Below, piece by piece: positions 48,966 through 59,290 of a stretch of 64,000 nucleotides of DNA. Every line of letters begins with the position of its first letter. The stretch's first letter is position 1. Source of the stretch: Ampelomyces quisqualis (lineage: Eukaryota; Ascomycota; Dothideomycetes; Pleosporales; Phaeosphaeriaceae). The position numbers were made by a program, and so were the translations under genes. The stretch spans positions 1 through 64,000 of the forward strand of contig JAGTXZ010000006.1 of NCBI GenBank assembly GCA_018398575.1. Reading direction: 5' to 3'. The notes below the pieces were generated by a model. The model was not told where the DNA came from and did no database searches. It was given only the letters and a program-made list of their open reading frames with translations.

Positions 48966-48975
48966 GCCTATATGT
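48966..48975 (-). promoter_or_regulatory. TATA-like element upstream of the fucosidase gene
   Basis: On the minus strand ACATATAGG stands about 65-75 bp before the start codon at 48,902. This is a plausible TATA position, but it is a weak motif and no other promoter signal was confirmed. Confidence 0.35.
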
Positions 48976-49897
48976 ACCTCGCGCTGAACGGCAGTAACCC
49001 TTGGGTTCAACAAGTTCGCGGGAAGTTGCGCGCTCGATATAGTGCTTGCTTTGATTTATGCTTGCTAGTCGTTTCTGACATGTTCTTTGATTAGTTCAGT
49101 TCTAATAATTATTCCGGGACCAAGCCGAAAGTGCAACGATGTACAAATTGGTACCTGGGCGAGGCGGCGGGGAACCTAGTCCACGGGCACTCGGGAAGAT
49201 GAAACCTAGACAACATGACGTCGATCTTCCGCTCGTACACTCGCGTCCATTCGCTACATTGTTGCGAACATCTATAGGAGGGGAGCTAGTCGTTACATGA
49301 GGTGGTAACCAATGTGACGTCTCGCAGGGAGGCGCTGTCTAGCGTCGCAACAAAACGTCCTACAACTACTCTTCAATGCTCTCACAAAGCCTTCAACAAG
49401 ATTCAAATCGTGTGTCTGGACCTGCGACTTATCTGCCTGATAGCCAGTGGCAAAGTATGTCGCGGCATCAGTGTTACCTTTCATACATCACCCAGTTCAG
49501 TATCGCCTTGCCGAAAGTTCCACCAATTATATCGATCTCGCACATGCGCTGCCAGACGAGATTTTCGTCCGGTGTCATCCGGCTGGTCTAGCAGATCGAT
49601 GGAACTGTCAATTCTTCTGTTGGCAGCGTTCGTTTGCATTTGATGCTTGCGTGCAAGCTGATGAATTTCCTACTTGGTAGCCCTCCTCTAGCTAGTACCT
49701 CAAAAACCACGTCCGTCGCTTACTCGTTCTCGTCGATTAATATCACAAATTTTCGGATCCATCTGCTCTTCGGGTGCCAGATCTTTCACCCCAGATCTGG
49801 TCAAGTGATCAAGCCTCCCGGGCACAACCCTCTGTTTTTGCTCCGCTCCCATCGCATCAGTCAGATGCTCGTCAATCGCATCGACCTCTTTCTGATC
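48976..49897. other. Intergenic region, fucosidase promoter and downstream gene end
   Basis: About 0.9 kb of normal-composition DNA between the start of the fucosidase gene and the stop of the next minus-strand gene. Several open stretches on the plus strand (49,302-49,959) overlap each other in different frames, lack splice-supported continuity and show no domain. I see no gene here. Confidence 0.6.
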
Positions 49898-50875
49898 CTA
49901 ATCTGCAAGCGCACGTAGTTTGGCAGCCTCGCTTAAGCACGCTTGCACGTCTTGCATGAAGTTGGGGGGCCATGCTAGCATGCGCCGCGCTTTGTAGTCT
50001 TCATAGGCTGCTTGCTTGTTGCGCGTGGCGATGCGTGACTGGATATGGGACTTACGATGTAGGAGAGTGTTTAGGTCGCGTTGGTGCTTGGAGACTAGAT
50101 CCTGTGTAGCGCGTGCGGCAGGTTCTGTTGGTGTGCCTTGTGGTTGATACCAAGAAACGAGATCTTGTGTGAAGCGCGTGGTAGATTCCACAGGCAAAGT
50201 TTGTGTAACCGGCTGCTTCTGGTGTGTGGCTTGTAATGTGTTGTGCGTGGGTGTTATGATGCGGTTTTCGTTAGCCTCGTCATATGTCGAATTCTTCGGC
50301 TCATGGATAAGTTCGCGCTCCGAATCAGAACGTTCATCTGCAACCAATCTGAAAGCCTTGGTCAACTCGTGATAATCGGGGAACTCAATTTGATGCCTCA
50401 TGAGCAAAGTGCCGTGTGCGCGTTGTGTCATGTAGTAGAGCACAAGAGCTTTTGCTTTGGGGCTCATTGGAGATTTGAGACCGTCTTGTGGGACGGGAGA
50501 CTTACAGAATGGATGTGGAACTTCACTGCAAACTGCACGAGGATGAATCTTCCAGTCATCGACAGTCCAGAAATGCGACTCCTCCCTGAAGGGATGCTTC
50601 GTCTCTCGAACCACATTGCCATCTGGACATGCCCAGAGCGCGCCAGTTGCGCACCCAACGTACATTGTAATTGGGTAGATTAGTCTCTTGCCATCAACCC
50701 ATAATTTCTTGTTGAATGCGAAGGAGAATTCATCGTGCGTTGGCAATTTCTTGACGAGTGAACGCAGGTTGGCTTCATCGATCTGATCATCCACGAGTTG
50801 ATGGTGGCGGAAGAAGTGGACGCGTTGCGGGTGCGTCCTGAACAAATCTGTCTTTGGGTATTTGTAGGACTCCAT
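49898..50875 (-). CDS. Hypothetical protein, 325 residues
   Basis: Single-exon frame starting MESYKYPKTDLFRTHPQRVHF. No signal peptide or membrane segment. Residues 1-125 look like a compact domain rich in aromatic residues and His (FFRHH at 21-25, SHFWTVDDWKIH at 100-111). Residues 190-260 are a polar Thr/Gln/Pro linker with a short internal repeat, TQDLVS at 236-241 and 257-262. Residues 262-300 are a basic Arg/Lys/Gln helix, likely coiled coil. I cannot assign a family; similar N-terminal wording occurs, from memory, in uncharacterised Dothideomycete proteins. It is tandem with the fucosidase gene and divergent from the ARMT1-like gene, with about 1 kb between starts. Codon use is normal and free of RIP. 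Could be a fungal-specific regulatory or scaffold protein, but nothing shows that directly. Confidence 0.75.
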   Translation of the reverse strand: MESYKYPKTDLFRTHPQRVHFFRHHQLVDDQIDEANLRSLVKKLPTHDEFSFAFNKKLWVDGKRLIYPITMYVGCATGALWACPDGNVVRETKHPFREESHFWTVDDWKIHPRAVCSEVPHPFCKSPVPQDGLKSPMSPKAKALVLYYMTQRAHGTLLMRHQIEFPDYHELTKAFRLVADERSDSERELIHEPKNSTYDEANENRIITPTHNTLQATHQKQPVTQTLPVESTTRFTQDLVSWYQPQGTPTEPAARATQDLVSKHQRDLNTLLHRKSHIQSRIATRNKQAAYEDYKARRMLAWPPNFMQDVQACLSEAAKLRALAD

Positions 50876-51884
50876 GACGGAACGTGAGAGGGATCCGTTG
50901 ATGTTGTTTGGTGTAAACGTTGAAGGAGAGTTGAGACCAGAGTGCGGGAATAAAGGTAAGCAGCCGCAATTGAGCTACAAACGATGTTGTCACATTGCGC
51001 GAATCACTTTGTGTTATTAGGTAACTTAAGTCTGTGGCGGTTGAAGTGACTGTGGAATAGCTCACCGGGTCAGCAAGTGCGTGTCGATTTGCCTACTTCA
51101 ACATTCATTCTCGCGTGGCCGTTGCATGATTATATTGCCTTCCCAAAGCAACAACGACCTATCGTTAGCTGCATGCTTGATGAGTAATTGTCGCCTTTTC
51201 GCAGCGGTTCTCACACTTCCACCATCCAAGCAGTATGGAACTGGATGCGGAGAAGCTCCCATGGTGCTTTTCGGGTCCACGCTTTCTCATACATGTTGCC
51301 AATCGGAGTCAGAATCAAACTAGATAGGTAGAGATATCCAAGGAATAGAGGCCTCATTGTGTACTATTTCTTCTCTGTGCACTGATTCAGTTTTCGCGTC
51401 ATCTTGTATGCCAGCAAATTCCTCAAGGTTGACGAGACGTTCGAAAACCTCTGGAGAGACAGGTTGAACACCCAAACTAGCATGCGTGCGGAAGTGCAAC
51501 GGCATTCTAGACGCATCTCGGAGACACAGTGCTGGCGAAGATAGCGGACAGCCAGATGCCTAGTCTCGTGACACAAGAGAGTGAAAGTAAGTAGCAGCTT
51601 CGCGGTAGGATGAGATAAAGCACGTGATGACGGTGAGCACCAGCTCGATGGGAAGGTACATGGGCGAACTCTGTTCATTGTTCATGGATCAGGTGCGGAG
51701 AGTCGTCGTGATGTGCGAGGTTAGATTTGAGGATTGCAGCTATGCCTAATCGACACGAGCGCGAATGAGCTAGGCCGAAAGTGTACATCCGAAAACATGG
51801 CTGCAATAAAGTCGGATATTGTACCACACCCGCCGCATCAACGCTCAACCGCAGCACCTGCGCATAATTGCGAACCCGCTCAAG
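50876..51884. other. Divergent intergenic region
   Basis: About 1 kb between the start of the 325-residue protein gene and the start of the ARMT1-like gene; it must hold both promoters. Overlapping minus-strand open stretches at 51,320-51,678 (one ends EEFAGIQDDAKTES) have no start/splice context or recognised domain. A small gene here cannot be excluded, but I do not call one. Confidence 0.55.
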
Positions 51885-53491
51885 ATGGAATTCGACACTT
51901 TCACAGCCAGTAAGTCACGTGCCAGCCTACTTCACGGCCGTCGCTCACCACCAGCAGCGCAATACAACACCAACGACCCGACCTCGTTCGCACACACGTC
52001 CGCGCGCGAACGATGGCCCATCATCATCACCCAAGGCATTGATGACGTGCACCGCTCGACGCACAGCGCGCAAGACGAGGCGACGCGGACCGAAGGCAAA
52101 TGGATCGTGTCGGAGCTCGCAAGGCTCAAGTACGAGCTGCAGCACGACCGCGAGCTCACGCCGATACCGGACGACGGCGAGGCGGATGTGGACGCATACA
52201 ACAAGGAGCTGGCGGCTCGAGGGGCCCCCCGGTGGCACAGCGTGCCGTGGCTGTACTCGGAGTGCTACCTGTACCGGTAGGCGCATGCCGGCGGAGACGC
52301 AGAGATGCGGAGAGGGCAGGCGCTGACGACCATAGCCAGGCGCATCTCGAGCATCTTCAAGCAGACCAAGCAGTGGCGGTCATATGACCTGTTCGCCCGC
52401 CAGAAGATGGCGACGTTCAAGTCGTCGCGCCCCGCCGTCCTCGAACTCGCCGCCCGCTACCGCCAAATCGTCACCGAGCTCGCGTCGAAGCACAGCATCA
52501 AAGGTGCCGAGACTGCCGAGCAGCTAGAGGTGGCGGACCAGGTCCTGTTCACCGAAATGTGCGAGATCTGCCTGTGGGGCAATGCGACGGATCTGTCTCT
52601 ACTCACGAACCTCTCGTATGAAGACATCCAGAAGCTGCAGGGCTCTGAGGCGCGGAAAGCAAGCGAAAAGAACATTCTGGTCAACGACTTGGGCAAGGCA
52701 TTCAGGATCTTGAGGGCAGCCCAAAAAGCAGGCCAAAAGGAGCGCCGCATCGACATCGTTCTTGACAACGCCGGCTTCGAGCTCTTCGTCGATCTCATTC
52801 TGGCTGGCTACCTGCTTGCCTCCCGTCTCGCAACAACTGTCGTACTGCATCCCAAATCCATACCCTGGTTCGTGTCTGATGTACTCCCCGCCGATTTTGT
52901 TGCGCTTCTCTCCGCACTCGCCGCCCCCCAAAATTTCTACGGCACCCAGTCTGAGGAAGACAAGAATGCCGGCAAGGAAGCAGTGCCCCTCTCTGAAACT
53001 GAAGACTCGAACCTACAATTTCTGTTCCAGAACTGGAGTCAAATGCATACCGAAGGACAGCTGATGTTAAGACCCAACGACTTCTGGACTGCCGGCGGAA
53101 GCTACTGGAGGTTACCCAAGACCGAACCCGAGCTGTACCAGGACCTGAAGGAGAGCGAGCTCGTCATCTTCAAGGGCGATCTCAACTACCGGAAACTGAC
53201 TGCAGATGTAAGTAGTGTGTTTGCGATGTGCACAGTCCATGTCCATACTGACTCTATCAGGCGGCTTGGTCACCTACCACTCCATTTGTCGAAGCCATTG
53301 GACCCATGGGCCCTGCCTCTGGAGTACGAGTCCTGGCCCTACGCACCTGCAAGGCCGATGTTGTGGTCGGCCTGCCTGAGGGGGAGGATGAGCGGATTAA
53401 GAAGCTGTCCGGGGATGAAGGCGGCGATACGCGCAAATGGGCATGGAGTGGTAAATGGGCTGTCGTTCAATTCTCCGATGGGAAAGCCTAA
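51885..53491 (+). CDS. ARMT1/DUF89-family damage-control phosphatase
   Basis: Predicted 480 residues from four exons: 51,885-51,909, 51,958-52,276, 52,340-53,207 and 53,261-53,491. Introns of 48, 63 and 53 bp begin GTAAGT, GTAGGC and GTAAGT and end CAG; each join restores the family wording (MEFDTFTAT..., LYRRISSIF, LTADAAWSP). Metal and substrate site residues are present: DNAGFEL with Asp257/Asn258, SDVLPADF with Asp295, and FKGDLNYRKL with Lys393/Asp395. The tail RTCKADVVVGLPEG is also typical. Family members are metal-dependent phosphatases acting on phosphorylated sugars or other damaged metabolites (yeast YMR027W, human ARMT1); the older protein-carboxyl methyltransferase claim for human ARMT1 is disputed. 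Probably cytosolic, with no signal peptide. The start at 51,885 is chosen because the exon of 8 codons plus one base splices in frame; an upstream ATG at 51,819 reads through without the intron. Confidence 0.95.
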
Positions 53492-53874
53492 ACACAGACC
53501 AGTATTAGTAATGCCTACCAACTCTTAAGGTCTGGTCGCCAAGAAACGCTGGATGTACATCTACGTACACGAATCCAGGGCGTACTCTTAACGTCCAATC
53601 AGCGCTACAAGGCGTTCGTCTCACGAACATGTTCTAATCATCCTGTGCTCTTGTGACTTGGCATATAACCTTCGATCGGTTCATGTACATGAAGTTGCTT
53701 CCGCTGAGCAGGAAAAGTAGTCGTGGGTACACCGTTCCATAAGCAATCCTCTTCTTTCACCATTGTGCAACGCAGTCATGATCCTCTCGTGCTTGATTAA
53801 ATGCTCTTCCCGAGCAGTTCCCCCAATCTGCGTCTGCTATATCGCGCGATCTCATCGTTCCTGTGCACTTCACT
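53492..53874. other. Intergenic region
   Basis: Downstream of the ARMT1-like gene and upstream of the broken secreted-protein gene. Normal composition. No gene or clear signal seen. Confidence 0.6.
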
Positions 53875-54004
53875 ATGAGGTTCTTCCGCACTTTGTCTAT
53901 CGGCTTAGTCTATGCATATACTACCTTCACAGGTCCACAAGCATTCGAGTCCAACGACTCCGAGGTCATCAACGCCCTCACAGAGCATGGTGTAAATGTC
54001 TTTA
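53875..54004 (+). pseudogene. 5' fragment of a probable secreted-protein gene, cut by a copia LTR
   Basis: Starts at the ATG at 53,875 (a nearer-upstream ATG at 53,863 adds four residues). It encodes MRFFRTLSIGLVYAYTTFTG, a good signal peptide, then a polar mature start ending ALTEHGVNVF after 43 full codons. At 54,005 the LTR of copia 2 begins; the open frame that runs on to 54,129 is LTR sequence read by chance. The rest of the gene is not in the window. It could be a small secreted effector-like protein or the N-terminus of a larger extracellular protein; there is too little to tell. The remaining piece carries no RIP changes, so the break came from insertion and not from mutation. Confidence 0.7.
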
Positions 54005-54222
54005 TGTGGGAGCTGAGCGATACTATGGATCAGATTGTCGTGAGTAAAAAGACTGTATCACTTGTTCTATACTATGTGAAGATAGATCAGATTAAATACA
54101 CTAAGCTAAGAGACAGCTTAATCAGTTAGTCTAGTCCTAAATAGACCCTTATTTCCTTAGTAACACGCTCAGGTTTTACACGTAATAACCCTGTAATCTG
54201 CTTATTTACATACTCTCTTACA
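54005..54222 (-). repeat. Copia 2 3' LTR (LTR D), only partly RIP-mutated
   Basis: 218 bp, the same length as LTRs A and B; starts TGTGGGAGCTGAGC on the plus strand and ends CTCTCTTACA. By my count the island-side 95 bp keeps eight TGA/TGG/TCA/CCA sites and the remaining 120 bp only two, where the other LTRs have TAA/TAG/TTA/CTA. It is the least altered copy of the family in the window. Confidence 0.92.
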
Positions 54223-54230
54223 CACCCCCT

Positions 54231-54262
54231 AGATTAGGCAAACTTGTTAGCTTGCCTAATCT
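54231..54262. repeat. Inverted repeat next to the copia 2 polypurine tract
   Basis: AGATTAGGCAAACT and AGCTTGCCTAATCT form the same stem as at 43,591-43,622, at the same distance from the LTR. Confidence 0.85.
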
Positions 54263-57200
54263 ATTTAGCAGAGTAAAAGTAGTAATAGAAGTAAATAGTA
54301 AGGCTGCTTTGTATTGCAAGTGTTGCGTTACTCTATTTATTAGCTTAAACGTATGTTATTAGCATATAAATTTCTAATTATTTACTATATATGTAACTAA
54401 ATCTAATATTAGTGTTATCTACTTAAAATTATAGCCTATGTTATCTTTACTAAGCCTTGTGTAAAGGTCTTGTAAGTAGGTAGTTCTATAGAATAGGTGT
54501 AAAACAAACTACTAGTGTAAGTTTACCTATTAGTTAAGCTTTAGTTTAGAGTATCTATTATTACTTAGCTTATTAGCTAAGTAAGAGGTAGTCTATTTAC
54601 GCGTGTTATTATAGAGTAAGATTATATAATTAGGTAAGAAATCGTAGAAGTAAGCTTATTGCCTAGTAGTTACGTTACTTAGGTATAAGAAGCTTACTTA
54701 CTTCTATATTCTTATACTTTAGAGTATTAATTAACTTATTAATAAACTTATTAACAAGCTACTTATCTATTAATCTTCTTTATTATCTACTTTATTAACT
54801 AGTTGCTTAATCTTCTCTATTATAGTAAGTTTTTCTTTACTCTTAATCTAGTTTATTACTAACTTAGGTAGCTGTCTAAGAAGAATCTTACTATTATAGT
54901 TAATAAGATAGCTTACGCTTAAGCTTATAAGAAGAACACTACTACTACTACTACGCTAGCTAATAAGAGTAAGAATAACTAGGTTCTAGTAAACAATCTA
55001 AATCTGCTGCGCTAATTATAGCGTAAGACTAAGTAACGTAATTCTATACCTAAGAGTAGAGTAGTTTCTAGCAAGAAGACTATTAGAGTTAAAAAAGAGA
55101 AGCTTTACTCTAGTTTATGCCTATAGTATACCTTTTAGTTTACTAATAAGTAGGGTATTAGCTACTACTATAGTAGAGCTAGATTAGTAATAAGTAAGCG
55201 TTGTATAGCTTACCTAAACTATTCTTATATTAAGATATAGGTTGTTCTAATTACTATTAGTAATATACTTACTAATATAGGTAGCCGAAGCAATCTGTAT
55301 AAGTAGGTTATATAGATTATTATTAGCGTATTTAAGAAAACTATTATAGTAAGTTTTAAAGCTTCTTTAATTTTAGAAATAGCTAATCTATTCTTAAGAG
55401 CTAGAGAAGGCTTATATATAGCTTAACTAGCAGCTTAAGGCTATAAAGGTCTTATAGTAGGCTTAGAGCGCTCTAGCTCTTACTAGCTTTAGAGTAAGCT
55501 TAAGCTATATTAATCTAATATTTAGCTTGTTAGAAAACAAGCCTACGCGTTCTCCTTAGAGCTTTATCAGATATAAATTTAGTAGAGCGTTAAGTAGGTT
55601 TATAGCTTAAGCTCTGTTTATAATAAGCAAGTAGTAGCTATTATTTAGTTACTAGTATTACAGCTCTTTTCTACCTAACACTCTACTACTTAAGAAGTAG
55701 CTTTAGGCTGCTTAGACTCTAATACCTAAGTGTTAAGAGCTAGCATAGAATTAGTTACTGTTTCTATTACCTATAGCTATAGAAATAGTTAGAGATTTAT
55801 TAATTCTAAGCTATAAATTTAGGGCTTTAGCTCCCTTAATTGCTAAGCGTTATACTTAGGCTTACTAGATAATAAATAAGGTCTTTAACTTTATAAAGGT
55901 AAGTTTCTAAATAGCTTTACTTATAATTTAGCGCTTAGTAGTCTTGTTTTTGCGTATTTACTCTACTTAGATCCTATAGTAATCTTAAGCTTTAAGAGTA
56001 AGTAAACTAATTAGTAGATAGAAAAAGTTAAATTTATCTTTGTAATTTCTAATTATTGTTTTATAAGTAAATTTCTTATATCTTTAAGGTTAAGAAGCTA
56101 CTTAAACTTATAAAATTGTTAAGAGATAGAGTTCTTTATAAGACTATTAGCTAGCATTAATCTAATTCTAGATAAAATACTTGTAATAATCTCTTTAAGT
56201 GCTCTTACCTAAGCTATATATTCTAAATGTTAATATACCTAAGTTTTATAGATATCTGTTTACTTTTTTCTATAACTAGTTAAATAGTCTGCTAATTATT
56301 ACACTAAATATTCTAAAGGTCTTTTAGATTAAGCGTAAGCTTCTTAAAGAACTAGTTAAGTGCTATACATTCTTTTGCAGCGTATTCTAGAGCAAGTAGC
56401 TTAGCTTCTATAGTTAAGGTAGTAACTAATTCTTGCCTTACAGCTTTCTAAGAGATTGCTTCTTTAAATAGGATAGCTATATAACTATATAAGGAACGCC
56501 TACTTACTTTATTATTAGTAAAGGAGGCGTCTCTACAGATAGTTAGTTCTAAACTATTAAAATTTCTATACTTAATTAAATCAAACCTTATTTAATACAG
56601 GTATATAATTACCTATTCTATAGCTTAAATATACTTATCTAAAAGATTAGTTAAGAAAAAGAAAAGCTTTAAGACTCTGTAGGTAATATCTCGGTAGTTT
56701 ATAATTCTAGTGTACAGGACTAATCTAACTCTTTCTTAATAAGCTTTAATTTCTTGCTTACTAGCTTCTTTACTATGCTTGTAGAGTTTCTTAGATAGTA
56801 GTAGTATTAGAGGGAACAATCTATTGTAGAGACTAAATTTCTTAGTAATCTTGTTAATATAGGCGTTGTACACTAGAGTAATTGTTCTGTCTAGTCTGTT
56901 TTAGATAACTCTAATTCCTAGAAACTATTTAACTAGTTCTTAATCTTATATTTTATATTTACTAGTAATTTTAGCCTATAGATCTTTAGCTTTAAGCTTT
57001 TAATCTTTGTAGTAGAGAAGTATAATATTATCTATATAAAACAGGACAAGGATTGTTTAATCCTAAGTAAAGAATAAGCAAAGTTCTTCTTTAGATGTAA
57101 GTAGTCCTATCTTATACAGTAATCTTAAGAATTCCTTATACTAAAGTAATAGAGATTCTCTAAGTCTGCAGAGCGCCTAGTTAAGCCTTGTATATAGCCT

Positions 57201-57599
57201 AGCTTTCTTAAATCTATCTAGTAGATTGCAGATTACTAGATTGTTAGCTATAATTAATATGTTAAGAAACGCTCTAACTACGTTATATTGTATAATTCCT
57301 AGATTAAAGCAGGCTGCAATAGCTATAGTAATTCTAAAAGACTTGGCTGTAAGAGTAGTAGCGTATGTAGTAAGTAGAGAGTCCTTTTCCTAGAAATCTC
57401 TTCTTACTATAAGCCTAGCTTTATACTTTAGAAAGTAATTATCTTAATTAAACTTATATACCTAGACCTATTTTAATAGAGTTAGTTAATCCTTTAACTA
57501 ATACTTTAGAATCTCTTTCCAAGTATCTTTTTTATGTAGCTAATTAATTTCTTTAAGAGAGGTATCTAATAACAGGCTTTTTATTAGGTGTTAAAGTAT
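54263..57599 (-). pseudogene. Copia 2 pol (reverse transcriptase, RNase H), RIP-inactivated
   Basis: Minus-strand pol colinear with 40,250-43,590 of copia 1. Recognisable are the segment around 56,600 (ILYLY-type motif before the RNase H core), the KCKARLVVK region near 57,400 and the catalytic box near 57,030. It has many TAG/TAA stops. The N-terminal half is missing because of the G1b insertion. Confidence 0.85.
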
Positions 57600-59290
57600 T
57601 GTAACAACGTAGGTAGATAAAGCTGTTAGAATCAAATTAGATACGTATTAGAGGTATATAGAAGTGCGTGTTATATAAAAGAGTCTAGATTAGCTATATA
57701 CCTATAGGTCTTGTATAGAAGAATAAGAGAAACTTGTCTTCTATCTAATGCAATAGGCTTATACTTATAGTAGGCGTAGTAACTAAGTTAGAGCGTTATT
57801 AAAAAGTATTTAGTACTATTCTCCTAACCTCTTATATAATTTGTTACTAAGCTCTTTATAAGGTATTAGATATAATATATATCTATATATGTTTGTTATA
57901 TTACCTTTCTTCTTAAAATTCATAGTCTCTATTAATTAGGTCTATATTAGTACACTTTTAGAAACCTTTTAAAACTCTTTAAAAGTCTTATTTACCTTAA
58001 CTTAGATTTTCTAATAATACGTTATAGCTGTTTATTATTGTTTTGCTTAGCGCGGTAGCGCGTTTATTATCTTAACTTTACCTAGAGTTTCTTAAGCATA
58101 TATATAAGGCTAGCCCTTAGGTATACTACTTCTTTATACTCTTCTTCTCTACGTTTATATACCCTAAGCTATCTAAGCCTTTTTCTAATCTAATTACTAG
58201 CTAACTATATAGTAGATACATATAATACCTATTTATGTCTCTTATAGAGCTTATTCTCTAGCCTATTAGATTATTTACCTATAGGCTACAAGAGCTTTTA
58301 CTTATAGCTATTTTAATATTCAGTTTAGATTTTATTTAGATAAACCTAAGAAGTGTGCATATTGCACACCTTTTAAATAAGAAGTGCTACCTAGTTTCTC
58401 TATATACAGACTAGAAGTATGATAGCCTTTTTAAGGCTCTTAACTATAGGTTTACTACTCTAGGTAGAGATAAGTCTAAGAAGGTAGTATTAGAGTAAAA
58501 GGCTAACGTCTAGGCAGTAGTATTATAGTAAGCTACTACTAAATAAGTAAGCACTGCATAGGTAGCTAATATAAATACTACTAACCTATTTATTAGTGCT
58601 TATTACTAGAAGAAGGAGCTAGCTAAAGAGGTTAGAAAGATAGCTTAGAAGGTTAAGGCGCTTAGGTAGAGCACAGCTAGGCTAACTAGTGTAGTTACCT
58701 AGCTAGTAGATATTTTAATAGTATTAATAGTAGATTAAGTAGAAAAGAGGTTAGGTAGTACTTGTAGTATGCAGAGCTATAAAAGAGGATAACTAGGTAG
58801 TACGTTAGTATCTGCACCTAGGGAATTAGATAGTTAAGAGTATTCTACTAGTAGCAATAATAGTCTACTATTAGATCTAATAGAAGAGTAAGATTTCTAT
58901 TGGTAATAGTTGTTACTTACTAGTGTAGTAGTTATAATATTAAGCCTAATTTCTCTAATATTATTGTCTTAAAATACTATAAAAATTTTAACTCTTTTTT
59001 CCTATACTGTAATCTACTTAGCTAATACTTTTAGAAGTTCTAGCTATTTTAGACAGCGTTTATAAAACACTTGTAACATATAAAGGGCTTCTATAAAGTT
59101 TTATATATTGTACTAGGTAGAGTTAGAGTTATAACTTACCTATTTTATGTAATACTTTAGGATAGAGCAGTATAGCTTGCTAGCTAAGATCTCTTCTACC
59201 TCTTATTCTTTAATGCCTTAAATTAGGATGCTAGATAGGTTTAGGCTTAGCTAGCTAGGCAAGGAATTATTAGAGTTCTTGCAGAGTATA
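57600..59290 (-). mobile_element. Ty3/gypsy G1b: 3' part of a second G1 copy
   Basis: Minus-strand copy of the G1 3' end: chromodomain (about 59,210-59,030, EVEEILASKLYC wording), the linker, the antisense accessory frame (plus strand, about 58,340-58,830, with KCAYC kept) and the 3' LTR (about 58,226-57,600). It lacks the copia insertion present in G1a, which proves the join of the two G1a halves. It is cut at 59,291 by the short TIR element, and upstream pol is not seen beyond it. Confidence 0.85.

Larger units (their letters stand above)
54005..57599 (-). mobile_element. Copia 2: truncated minus-strand copy of the copia 1 family
   Basis: Contains the 3' LTR (54,005-54,222), polypurine tract, hairpin and the reverse transcriptase-RNase H half of pol, in inverted orientation to copia 1. 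Its pol matches copia 1 from about 40,250 onward, with the catalytic box reading YIDN (one Asp kept). It stops at 57,599, where the LTR end of G1b starts, so G1b was inserted into its pol near TACTTTAACA. The upstream half is not found in the window. Confidence 0.88.

Noticed and set aside
51819..52280. 153-codon frame as a separate gene
   Set aside because: It reads through a 48-bp intron and stops in a 63-bp intron of the ARMT1-like gene; both introns have proper borders and splicing restores the family sequence.
53863..54129. 88-codon open frame taken as a complete small secreted protein
   Set aside because: From 54,005 onward the sequence is the copia LTR, base for base comparable with LTRs A and B; only the first 43 codons from 53,875 are host sequence.
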